NCBI GenBank assembly: GCA_016839905.1
Contig: JAEOTJ010000063.1
Span: 1-29,258 of the forward strand
Length of the DNA stretch: 29,258 nt
Direction: 5' to 3'
From: Promethearchaeota archaeon
GTDB lineage: Archaea > Asgardarchaeota > Lokiarchaeia > Sigynarchaeales > SOKP01
How positions within the stretch are numbered: the stretch's first letter is position 1; every line of letters starts with the position of its first letter. The position numbers and the translations under genes are program-made. Below the pieces are notes generated by a model. The model made no database searches. It was not told where the DNA came from and saw only the letters and a program-made list of their open reading frames with translations. Below are positions 1 to 7,153 of this stretch, piece after piece.

Positions 1-1403
1 ATGATTATGGATATAGTATTGAATTAGACGGTTCGGGAAATATATATATCACGGGAATAACCTTTAGTTTTGATGTGGGAAATGGTGATGCATTTATTGC
101 AAAATTTGATAGTTACGGGAATTCCTTATTGAACATCACCTGGGGTGATAGTGGTGTTGATTTTGGAAGAGATATTGCTTTAGATGGTTTGGGAAATATT
201 TATATTACAGGAGAGGGAGGAAGTGATGCATTTATTGCAAAATTTAACAGTACAGGGGATCTTAAAAAAAATAGCACCTGGGGTGGTAGCGACGATGATA
301 ATGGATATAGTATTGCTTTAGATGGTTCGGATAATATATATATTACTGGAGAGACTGAGAGCTTTGGTGCAGTGGATTGGAATGCGTTTATTGCAAAATT
401 TAACAATTCGGTGGATCTTCAATGGGCTACCATCTGGGACGCCGGTGATTCAGATCGTGGATATGGTATTGCCTTAGATAATTCAAGAAATATATACATT
501 ACAGGACGAACTTATAGTTTTGGTAATGGGGATGCTGATTCTTTCATTGTAAAATTTGACAGTACGGGGACTTCTCTGTGGGAAACTACTTGGGGCAAAT
601 GGGCTAATGATTGGGGATTAGATATTGCTTTAGATGATTCTGGAAACATTTACATTACGGGAAGGACTGATTCTACTGTAAGTTATTATAATATTGATGC
701 GTTTATTGCAAAATTTGATAGTTCGGGGAATCTACAAGGGGATGGTACTTGGGGCGGCAGCGATACTGAGGGCGGAATTGGTATTGCCTTAGATGTTTCA
801 GGAGATATATACATTGCAGGAGCAACTGAAAGCTATGGTGCAGGGGATTATGATACTTTCATTTTGAAATGGACAACATCTAGCGTTCCTGACGATATTT
901 CCGAATTATTTTCCATAATTATTATTATCATAATTATCGCATCAGTAGCTGCTATTGGTGCTATTGGTGGTATTGTATGTGTCAAAAGATATAAAAAAAA
1001 GAAGCACGGATATATAAGGAAACATTCAAAAAATACCTTTAAACCAGAAAAAAAAGTGATTAAAAGAATTAACAGTGAGCCTTATAATTCCATTAATTCA
1101 TCTATGATGAGTGAAAAATCTCATTTATCTGAAGGACAGCGACCATATTCACCCCCTAAGGGGCCAAAAATCGGTGTTTATTGCGCTTCTTGTCATGCTT
1201 CTCACTCTATTACGAGAGAGCAATTTGAAATGTTCAGTTGCGGAAGATGCGGGCATCATTTCTTTAATATAGGATATTTTTGTAGAAATTGCAACCAGAT
1301 TTACCCAATCTCTAAGGTGGATTTCATCAAACTTCAAGAAACTGAAACTTTACTTTGTTACGAATGTAATAACGTGATGGAATTATCAAGATCGGACCAA
1401 TAA
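1..1403 (+). CDS. SBBP beta-propeller protein with one TM helix and cytoplasmic zinc ribbons (5' partial)
   Basis: The frame is open from base 3 through the window edge, so the true start lies upstream; the first in-frame GTG (75) is only an internal candidate. Six SBBP-type repeats are visible, each with a core like ALDxSGNIYITG followed by DAFIAKFDSxGNLxW, the pattern of bacterial/archaeal SBBP beta-propellers. They are followed by a hydrophobic helix of Ile/Ala/Gly (nt about 912-985), a basic stop-transfer KRYKKKK, a Ser/Lys-rich linker, and four CxxC pairs (CASC, CGRC, CRNC, CYEC; nt about 1182-1370) that would form two zinc ribbons. The order predicts a propeller outside, one membrane pass, and zinc ribbons in the cytoplasm. 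The role is unknown; a surface receptor or adhesin with an internal partner-binding tail is an inference. The next gene, a small GTPase, is codirectional 178 nt downstream. Confidence 0.85.
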   Translation, partial: DYGYSIELDGSGNIYITGITFSFDVGNGDAFIAKFDSYGNSLLNITWGDSGVDFGRDIALDGLGNIYITGEGGSDAFIAKFNSTGDLKKNSTWGGSDDDNGYSIALDGSDNIYITGETESFGAVDWNAFIAKFNNSVDLQWATIWDAGDSDRGYGIALDNSRNIYITGRTYSFGNGDADSFIVKFDSTGTSLWETTWGKWANDWGLDIALDDSGNIYITGRTDSTVSYYNIDAFIAKFDSSGNLQGDGTWGGSDTEGGIGIALDVSGDIYIAGATESYGAGDYDTFILKWTTSSVPDDISELFSIIIIIIIIASVAAIGAIGGIVCVKRYKKKKHGYIRKHSKNTFKPEKKVIKRINSEPYNSINSSMMSEKSHLSEGQRPYSPPKGPKIGVYCASCHASHSITREQFEMFSCGRCGHHFFNIGYFCRNCNQIYPISKVDFIKLQETETLLCYECNNVMELSRSDQ

Positions 1404-1581
1404 CCTTTCTTATTTTTATTATTGGATAGAATTAAAATAACTAAAATCGATATGATTCTGGAGATTTTTTATCTTCTTAATTTATAGACATTTTCATGTT
1501 GAAATTTTACCATACATAAAATTAAAATAGTAGATTGATATTAGATCCTTATCTTTAAAATGAATAATTGGATGTTGAAAA

Positions 1582-2115
1582 ATGAGTACAAGTTTTAAAT
1601 TAAAAATGATTTTGATTGGTGCGGGTGCCGTAGGCAAAACGAGCTTAGTAAATCGATTCGTGAATAATAGATTTGAAGCGGGGTATGCTCTTACTGTCGG
1701 CGTAGATTTCCTCTCTAAACAAGTGGAGTATGAACCCGGGGAAGTTGCTACCCTCTCAATTTGGGACGTAGGGGGGCAGCAAAGGTTTGAGAGTATTCGG
1801 ACCACATTTTATCGCGGGGCTTCGGGGACATTATTAGTATTTGATTTAACAAGAGATCAAACGTATAAGGAGATTAGAACTTGGTTAATAGAAATAAGGC
1901 AATTTTCTAGTCCGGATATACCTTTCATACTCATTGGTAATAAAGCCGATTTACTTGAAGATGTAGGCGAAGTTATAGATAGGAATGCAGCCCGTGAATT
2001 TGCCGAATCTGAAGGTAGCATTTATATCGAGACATCAGCAAAAACAGGGGCAAATGTAGATGAAGCCTTTACTGAATTAACACGTAAAATTATTAAATCA
2101 AAAACTGAAAAGTAA
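1582..2115 (+). CDS. Rab/Ras-like small GTPase
   Basis: A 177-residue single-domain GTPase with all G motifs: G1 GAGAVGKT (13-20), G2 Thr38 in TVGVDF, G3 DVGGQ (62-66), G4 NKAD (120-123) and G5 TSAK (151-154). Overall it reads as Rab-like (FYRGASGTLLVFDLT, EIRQF). The G3 motif is the DVGGQ of Arf/G-alpha proteins rather than the usual DTAGQ of Rab. The tail ends KIIKSKTEK with no cysteine, so prenyl anchoring as in eukaryotic Rabs is not possible; the protein is probably cytosolic or recruited by partners. The ATG start gives a normal N-terminus directly before beta-1; no strong SD is seen. Expanded Rab-like families are typical of Asgard archaea. It may regulate membrane or cytoskeletal processes, but the target cannot be read from the sequence. 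Confidence 0.92.
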   Translation: MSTSFKLKMILIGAGAVGKTSLVNRFVNNRFEAGYALTVGVDFLSKQVEYEPGEVATLSIWDVGGQQRFESIRTTFYRGASGTLLVFDLTRDQTYKEIRTWLIEIRQFSSPDIPFILIGNKADLLEDVGEVIDRNAAREFAESEGSIYIETSAKTGANVDEAFTELTRKIIKSKTEK

Positions 2116-2122
2116 AAATAAA

Positions 2123-2143
2123 TTTTTATTAAATTTTTTCTTT
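2123..2143 (+). terminator. T-rich stretch between convergent genes
   Basis: Just after the GTPase stop there are two T runs (TTTTT and TTTTTT, then CTTT) in the short gap before the convergent aspartate kinase 3' end. This is the usual intrinsic termination signal of archaea, which need only oligo-T. In such AT-rich DNA the signal is weak evidence on its own. Confidence 0.4.
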
Positions 2144-2164
2144 AGTTTAATTTTCGCTGAAATC

Positions 2165-3556
2165 TCAACGAAGAGATGAATGGATTATTTTAATAGCATC
2201 AATTAAATCTTTTCGTTCAATAACTAATGATAAATTTAATTCCTCTGAACTCTGGGACAGAGCTTTGATATGAATGTTTTCTAATGCTTTAAAAATGATT
2301 GCTTTTGTTTTATTTTCTAAAATTTTAGAACCGGTTATATTAATAATTGCTACATTTTCTAGTTTAATATTAAAGAATTCTGAGAAATATTTGTAATTTT
2401 CTAATGCATTTAAGGCTCTTTTACTATCACCTTGTTTAATTACAAAAGAGGTGCTAATTTCACTTGCGCTCTGTGAGACTAAGGAAACACTTATTCCTTG
2501 TTTTCCCATTATTTTAAAAATCTTTCCAAGTACTCCTGGAACATCCACCATTGAACCAGAAGTTATTGTAATAATTGAAGCATCTTCAATAACCGATACG
2601 CCTTTGATTTCTTCTTTATCCGTGTGTTCAGAGATCCTTGTAAAATTAATTTGTTCCATAGGTTTATCAAAATTCCTTATTTCTAAGGGAATTTTGTGTG
2701 TTTCAAGAGCCTCCAGACACTTTGGATGAAGAACTTTTGCTCCAAAATTAGCAATCTCTTTTGCTTCGGTATAATCGATGTTCCTTATTAATGAAGAGGT
2801 TGGTATATATTTTGGGGCAATCGCAAGTAATCCATCAACATCTTTCCATAAAATTACTTTAATATCTTTATCAACGCCTACTTCGTAAAGAGAATGTGCC
2901 AATATAGTCGCAGTATAATCTGAACCGCCCCTACCTAATGTAGAAATATATCCGATTTTATTTCTGGCTATAAATCCAGTTATACAAAAAACAAATTCCT
3001 TTTTTATGGTCTCTAAGAGAGGAATGATTTTATTTTTTACACGATTATTGGTTAAATCATATAAAGGATACGCATTATTATAATTATCATCTGTTATTAT
3101 TACTTTATTTGCGGGAATATAAACAGCATCTATACCTTTACTATGAAGAAACTCGGATAATATATATGTTGATAAAATTTCACCAAAGCTAGAAACATAA
3201 TCTATGTAGTATGGTTCAAGTCCAAACTCTTTTATGTCTTCAAGAACATCTTCTAATTCACTTAATTTACTATCTACCCAATCTTTTGCGTTATTGTAAT
3301 GTGGGTTATCCTCTTCAAATATTTCTTCAATTATATCCATGTGCTGTTTTTCTATTAATAAAATATTTTTATTTACTTCCTTTTCATTTGGTATACTCCT
3401 GGCGGTTTTTAATAATAAGTTTGTGATGCCATTAAGAGCAGAAACAACATAGATTTTTTTATCATCCTTGTATAATTTTGTTATTTCATAAATTTTCTTA
3501 AAAACATTTTCATCTACTAGGCAGCTACCTCCAAATTTCATTATATTAATAGTCAT
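2165..3556 (-). CDS. lysC: Aspartate kinase (aspartokinase), monofunctional, two ACT domains
   Basis: Catalyses ATP-dependent phosphorylation of L-aspartate, the first step to lysine, threonine and methionine. The 463-residue protein has the N-terminal KFGGS motif (7-11), GRGGSDYTA in the middle, and the conserved WKDVDGL and FGAKVLHP blocks of the amino-acid kinase fold. The last 140 residues hold two ACT domains (first begins near IITITSGSMVDVPGVLGKIF; second near VAIINITG) for feedback control by pathway amino acids. Length matches monofunctional aspartokinases; no homoserine dehydrogenase is fused. The ATG start sits 5 residues before the KFGGS strand. No other amino-acid genes are in the window, so it is probably a single transcription unit, with a candidate operator palindrome upstream at 3594-3608. 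Confidence 0.95.
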   Translation of the reverse strand: MTINIMKFGGSCLVDENVFKKIYEITKLYKDDKKIYVVSALNGITNLLLKTARSIPNEKEVNKNILLIEKQHMDIIEEIFEEDNPHYNNAKDWVDSKLSELEDVLEDIKEFGLEPYYIDYVSSFGEILSTYILSEFLHSKGIDAVYIPANKVIITDDNYNNAYPLYDLTNNRVKNKIIPLLETIKKEFVFCITGFIARNKIGYISTLGRGGSDYTATILAHSLYEVGVDKDIKVILWKDVDGLLAIAPKYIPTSSLIRNIDYTEAKEIANFGAKVLHPKCLEALETHKIPLEIRNFDKPMEQINFTRISEHTDKEEIKGVSVIEDASIITITSGSMVDVPGVLGKIFKIMGKQGISVSLVSQSASEISTSFVIKQGDSKRALNALENYKYFSEFFNIKLENVAIINITGSKILENKTKAIIFKALENIHIKALSQSSEELNLSLVIERKDLIDAIKIIHSSLR

Positions 3557-3593
3557 TATTTCAATTCCTTATCATTTATTAATCTTATTAAAG

Positions 3594-3608
3594 CTCTTAA
3601 ATTAAGAG
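3594..3608. promoter_or_regulatory. Inverted repeat between TATA-like sequence and aspartate kinase start
   Basis: A perfect 7-bp inverted repeat CTCTTAA-A-TTAAGAG lies 38-52 nt upstream of the minus-strand ATG of the aspartate kinase. On the far side (about 3612-3630) is an A/T-only stretch that reads AATAAATAAAATATATTT in the gene's direction, a plausible TATA box. An operator between TATA box and transcription start is a common repressor site in archaea (for example Lrp-type regulators of amino-acid genes). AT-rich background makes chance palindromes likely, so this is a candidate only. Confidence 0.3.
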
Positions 3609-3699
3609 TAATAAATATATTTTATTTATTAATATAAAAAGTAAAAATTTTAGAGATACTATGAGTAAATTAATAACTAGTTAATTTGACATTGATAAA

Positions 3700-5715
3700 T
3701 TATAACATGTCTTCTATATTTTTAATTTGAGCATCGATGTTTTGTATCATCACATCTACTTTTCCTTTTTTTTGTTTTAATTCTTCAGAAGTAATTTCAC
3801 CAGTTAATTCTTTCATGTCAAAATCTATACCTATTTTTTGAAGATTTGCTTTCTTTATTTTAAGTTCCATTATAGTTTTTTTCAATTCTTCCATTTGTAT
3901 CGTATTAGCCTCATTACTTGCTCCTTGAGTTTTAGGGGGCGGAGGAGCTACTTTAGTAGGAGGAGCTGCTTTAGTAGGAGGAGTTGCTTTAGTAGGAGGA
4001 GTTGCTTTAATAGGAGAAGCCACTTTAGTAGGAGGAGCTACTTTAGTAGGGGGAGCCACTTTAGTAGGAGGAGCCACTTTAGTAGGAGGAGCTATTTTAG
4101 TAGGGGGAGCCACTTTAGTAGGAGGTGTTGCTTTAGCAGGAGGTGTCTTAAGAGCTGAGGGGGATTTAGTGTTTATTAATTTGGCGGGAGTTACTGTAAC
4201 TGGTGCCTTTTGTTCACCAATATTTGAAACATGAGCAAAAGGAGATGTTTTTAATTTTAATCTTGCATCTTTTGGAACAGATCCTATTGATTTTGGTCTT
4301 TGTTTAATCATAAAATCCTCAGGATTTAATTTCAAACCTTCTAGTTTCTGACTAATTTTTGGTTTAAATAATATTGATGATTCTTGTTCAATATTTTTAG
4401 TATCTGATAATGCTTTTGGGACTTTTACTTTCCGAAATTTTTTCATGAGAAGTTCAGGAATTTCTGGTTCTTCTGAAGGAGACTCATCTGGAGGAGTGGG
4501 TTTTATAGGTGTTGGTAGGGACACTGGCGTTAAGGGAGTTTTAGGGGGTGGAGGGATTTTGGGGGGCGGGGGGGGTTTTGGAGCTGCTGGGGCCTCTGGA
4601 GCTTTTGGAGCCTCTGGAGCTTTTGGAGCCTCTGGAGCTTTTGGAGCCTCTGGAGCTGGTGAAGCTGCTGAATCATCTACTTTCTTTAGCATTATTTTTA
4701 TTTTTTGTGCTTTATCATAAAAATCTCTTCCTACTGAGTCATCTCCTAAATCTATTGATAAATCTGATATTTTTTCAAATAATATTACAGCCTTTTGAAA
4801 ATCTCCACTTTCTAGAGCATCCATAGCTTTTCCTGTCAACTCATCTCTTTCAAGCAATGGTTTTAGCAAAGGAGACACCTCAGAACTCATTTCCAAAACA
4901 TCAGCAATGATTGTAATCATTTTATTACGATTTTCACTATTTTTAGCAATCATTGAATATGTTTTTAATCCAATTATATGTTCAATTTGTGCTGGGTCCG
5001 TAGCATCCTCTAAGTCTTGTTTATTAGCAATAACTGCCGTATGAGCATTTGGGGCTTGTTCTTTAATTAATTCTAAGAAAAATTTACTTTTTTCAACATT
5101 CTCCATCGAGGAATCAGTAATTAATAGAACAGCATCACTTCCTCGAAGAAAATTTGTCCATAAATAGCTAAATTGTTCTTGACCAGCGAAATCCCAGAGA
5201 TGAAAGTATAATTTTCCTATTTTTATAGTTGCAATATCTCCAGTGATCGTAGGAACATGTTGCATTGGGATTTCCTCTGCTTTAATTAATCTTGTTATAG
5301 TTGTTTTTCCTACACCAGAAAAACCCGCTAATGAGATTTTAGGTCTTAGGTTTCTATGTACAGCATCGATTGTAGGGTCAAAAACTTCAAAAGTTTTTGC
5401 GTCGAATTTATGATGTAAAATGTCTTCAAAAATGTTTAAAAATTCTTTCTTACATTTATTCAATTCTTTTTTAATATTATCAAAATTATCGGTTAAGCCT
5501 GTTATAAAGAGAAATATTAAATCTAAATCTTTTTCTGTTATATAAGAGATTTTAAATTTATAATAATCATGATATTGAATTTTATTTCCTCCTTTAAAAG
5601 CATCCTCTATTAATTCTAAGATTAAACTATCAAAAACATCTTGTTTTAATGCTTTTCCAAAATGACGATAATATAACAAATCTTTACCTTTATAAATATA
5701 AACTTGTCTTAAAAT
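3700..5715 (-). CDS. Longin domain-Arf-like GTPase-proline-rich tail protein, probable AUU start
   Basis: A roughly 671-residue multidomain protein. Residues 1-105 look like a longin domain: strand-turn-strand RQVYIYK-GKDLLYYRHFGKA, a helix, then strands and two helices. Residues about 125-280 are an Arf/Rag-like GTPase: G1 GFSGVGKTT (131-139), Thr in PTITGD, G3 DFAGQ (175-179), G4 NKQD (231-234), with a divergent G5. A TPR/MIT-like helical pair (ALESGDFQKAVILFEK) follows. The long disordered tail has EAPKAP and xPPTKV repeats, ending in a coiled-coil segment of about 65 residues. An in-frame TTG at 5679 would cut off the first longin strand. ATT at 5713-5715 restores it, has an AAGGTGG SD 7 nt upstream, and lies 5 codons after an in-frame TAA. 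It is downstream of the roadblock gene (42-nt gap), so the two are likely one operon. Probable membrane-trafficking or signalling scaffold; exact role unknown. Confidence 0.85.
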   Translation of the reverse strand: MLRQVYIYKGKDLLYYRHFGKALKQDVFDSLILELIEDAFKGGNKIQYHDYYKFKISYITEKDLDLIFLFITGLTDNFDNIKKELNKCKKEFLNIFEDILHHKFDAKTFEVFDPTIDAVHRNLRPKISLAGFSGVGKTTITRLIKAEEIPMQHVPTITGDIATIKIGKLYFHLWDFAGQEQFSYLWTNFLRGSDAVLLITDSSMENVEKSKFFLELIKEQAPNAHTAVIANKQDLEDATDPAQIEHIIGLKTYSMIAKNSENRNKMITIIADVLEMSSEVSPLLKPLLERDELTGKAMDALESGDFQKAVILFEKISDLSIDLGDDSVGRDFYDKAQKIKIMLKKVDDSAASPAPEAPKAPEAPKAPEAPKAPEAPAAPKPPPPPKIPPPPKTPLTPVSLPTPIKPTPPDESPSEEPEIPELLMKKFRKVKVPKALSDTKNIEQESSILFKPKISQKLEGLKLNPEDFMIKQRPKSIGSVPKDARLKLKTSPFAHVSNIGEQKAPVTVTPAKLINTKSPSALKTPPAKATPPTKVAPPTKIAPPTKVAPPTKVAPPTKVAPPTKVASPIKATPPTKATPPTKAAPPTKVAPPPPKTQGASNEANTIQMEELKKTIMELKIKKANLQKIGIDFDMKELTGEITSEELKQKKGKVDVMIQNIDAQIKNIEDML
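3939..4147 (-). repeat. 18-bp tandem repeat coding for (A/T)PPTKV units
   Basis: About eleven in-frame copies of an 18-bp unit (plus-strand core CTTTAGTAGGAGGAGC) encode eleven hexapeptides of the type APPTKV/TPPTKA in the tail of the GTPase. Copies differ mostly at third codon positions, so the peptide is kept although the DNA drifts. This is coding low-complexity sequence, not CRISPR. Confidence 0.85.
4578..4656 (-). repeat. 18-bp tandem repeat coding for EAPKAP units
   Basis: About four nearly identical copies of the 18-bp unit GGAGCCTCTGGAGCTTTT (plus strand) encode EAPKAP hexapeptides just after the helical pair of the GTPase protein. A poly-proline stretch (KPPPPPKIPPPPK) follows. The near identity of the DNA copies suggests recent expansion, in contrast to the more diverged APPTKV array. 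Confidence 0.8.
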
Positions 5716-5722
5716 TGGATTA

Positions 5723-5729
5723 CCACCTT
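5723..5729 (-). promoter_or_regulatory. Strong SD that decides an AUU start for the longin-GTPase
   Basis: On the minus strand this reads AAGGTGG, complementary to the archaeal 16S 3' end. A 7-nt spacer (TAATCCA) leads to ATT at 5715-5713. No ATG, GTG or TTG lies in the right frame at this distance. The GTG that overlaps the SD itself is in another frame that hits a stop after a few codons. Confidence 0.6.
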
Positions 5730-5757
5730 GTTATTTTTAATTCTATATGATATGATT

Positions 5758-6249
5758 TTATGATGAGATGTACTTAATAAGGTCTTTAATAATTGAGAAT
5801 TTCTCTTTATTAACACTTTCCTTTTTTAAAGCTGACTCTATCTTCTTAATCTCCTTATTAAAATCAAATTTAGAAAAATCTTTTATATCTTCCTCCTTAG
5901 TGCTTTTACTTAATAGTGCTAAAAATGTGCTAATATTTGGCATAAATTTGGCTAAATTCACATTTAGGTCCAGTTTTGAGATTAATATTAATTTTTCACT
6001 AAAAGTGAATATGTAATGATATTCTTGAGCTTCAAGCGCAAAAGAATTTATTTGATTTAAATTTAATTCCTCTTCTAATTCTTTTCTTTTATTGATAAAA
6101 TCGAGAATTGCTTGAGGGATGACTTTTCCTTTAGAAAATTCTTTAATTGCTGAAGAAATAATAATACCATACCAATTTGCTATTGCGCTTTCAGCATCTA
6201 GCTCAGATTTCAATTGAGAGATAATATTCTCATAATTTATTTCTGACAT
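5758..6249 (-). CDS. Roadblock/LC7-like (MglB-like) protein
   Basis: A 163-residue soluble protein. Residues about 16-110 fit the roadblock pattern: a strand pair AESAIANWYGIIISSAI in the position of the usual GVEGVLVTDRDGLPIAS, a helix with KELEEELNLNQINSFALEA, strands EYHYIFTFSEKLILISKLD, and a final helix beginning NLAKFMPNISTFL, corresponding to the common DANLGLI. A charged helical extension rich in Lys/Glu follows. Roadblock proteins form dimers that bind or regulate Ras/Arf/Rag-type GTPases (MglB-MglA in bacteria, Ragulator-Rag in eukaryotes). The gene is directly upstream of, and codirectional with, the longin-GTPase, 42 nt apart, which supports that it is the partner. The assignment is by pattern only; the sequence is divergent. 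ATG start, no SD, probably the first gene of the operon. Confidence 0.6.
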   Translation of the reverse strand: MSEINYENIISQLKSELDAESAIANWYGIIISSAIKEFSKGKVIPQAILDFINKRKELEEELNLNQINSFALEAQEYHYIFTFSEKLILISKLDLNVNLAKFMPNISTFLALLSKSTKEEDIKDFSKFDFNKEIKKIESALKKESVNKEKFSIIKDLIKYISS

Positions 6250-6364
6250 TATATTTCTATAATTATTTTTATAAAATAAATAAGAGTATTTTTATTTATA
6301 TCTTTTTTATTTTATGTATAATCTTCATATATAAGAGATAAATGGATTTAACTAATTAAAGAAA

Positions 6365-7153
6365 TTGCGACCTTATAAATTTCATTTTTCCGAAAAGGAG
6401 TCAGATATTACGATCATTTCTGACTCAAAGCAAGCAATTCAAAAAGCAAGAAAAGTTTTCTATTATCATAGAAAGATATTAGACACTTATGTCTTAAAGA
6501 ATAAACATTTTTTAACATCTTTTGATCCAGTAAGAGTTAATACAAACCTAAAAATAATTCAATTAATGTCAGAAACCTCTTATCTATGTGATGTTGGTCC
6601 AATGGCGATAGTTGCAGGTGCTTTTGCAGATATAATGTTAGAAGATATGAAAAAAAAAGATAATCCTGATTTTATCCCGGGAAAAATTGCAGTAGTTGAA
6701 AATGGAGGGGAGATCGCCATTGATTCTGAAGAACCCATAAAATTGGCATTATATGCAGGAAAAAATGAATTAAATCTAAATATTGGTTTTCTTGTGGAAA
6801 AAAAAGATTGTCCCATTGGTATTGGTACAAGTTCTGCAACTGTAGGGCATGCTATTAGTTTAGGGCAAGCTGATGCTGTAACAATATTTGCAAATAATGC
6901 CGCCTTAGCTGATGGCGCAGCCACAGCTATAGCTAATATCGTAAAAGGAGAAGATATTGAAAAATCCATTAAAAAAGGTTTGGATGCAGTAGATGATATC
7001 GAAGGGATAAAAGGTGCTTTTATTTCACGTAAAAATAATGTTGGACAAGTAGGAAAAATCCTAAAAATGGTTAAAATTATAGGTAATAAAAAACAATTAA
7101 TAAATGAAAAGATAGAAAATATATTTCCGGGAGATTTTAAGATTTTTAAATAA
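6365..7153 (+). CDS. UPF0280 family protein (ApbE-like fold)
   Basis: A 262-residue protein of the UPF0280/COG2122 family. Recognisable blocks are an N-terminal KFHFSEKESDITI strand region, CDVGPMAIVAGAFAD, VENGGEIAI, IGTSSATVGHAISLGQADAVTIFA and ADGAATAIAN. The family is common in archaea and related in fold to ApbE flavin transferases; its biochemical role is not established. The start is a TTG 4 codons after an in-frame TAA; no better start exists and the N-terminus fits the family. It is transcribed divergently from the roadblock operon and its 3' end overlaps the convergent membrane protein gene by 8 nt. A long antisense frame over it is a shadow. Confidence 0.88.
   Translation: MRPYKFHFSEKESDITIISDSKQAIQKARKVFYYHRKILDTYVLKNKHFLTSFDPVRVNTNLKIIQLMSETSYLCDVGPMAIVAGAFADIMLEDMKKKDNPDFIPGKIAVVENGGEIAIDSEEPIKLALYAGKNELNLNIGFLVEKKDCPIGIGTSSATVGHAISLGQADAVTIFANNAALADGAATAIANIVKGEDIEKSIKKGLDAVDDIEGIKGAFISRKNNVGQVGKILKMVKIIGNKKQLINEKIENIFPGDFKIFK

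Noticed and set aside
75..77. GTG as the true start of the SBBP protein
   Set aside because: The frame stays open to the window edge and the residues before it form a further SBBP repeat, so the gene starts outside the window.
1404..1581. Possible tRNA or small RNA between the SBBP protein and GTPase genes
   Set aside because: No cloverleaf, no CCA-type end and no GC-rich stem; only A/T-rich promoter-like sequence.
3939..4147. Regular 18-bp repeats resembling a repeat array
   Set aside because: There are no unique spacers; the units are contiguous, in frame, and encode a proline-rich tail, so this is not CRISPR.
3838..4158. Plus-strand frame rich in FSRRSH repeats
   Set aside because: It is the antisense reading of the APPTKV repeat array in the GTPase gene; the repeat pattern explains its open length.
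4445..4826. Plus-strand Gly/Ser- and Leu-rich frames
   Set aside because: Both are antisense readings of the EAPKAP/proline-rich part of the GTPase gene and have no recognisable domain.
5677..5679. TTG as the start of the longin-GTPase
   Set aside because: It has no SD at the right distance and deletes the first longin strand; the ATT at 5713-5715 has both.
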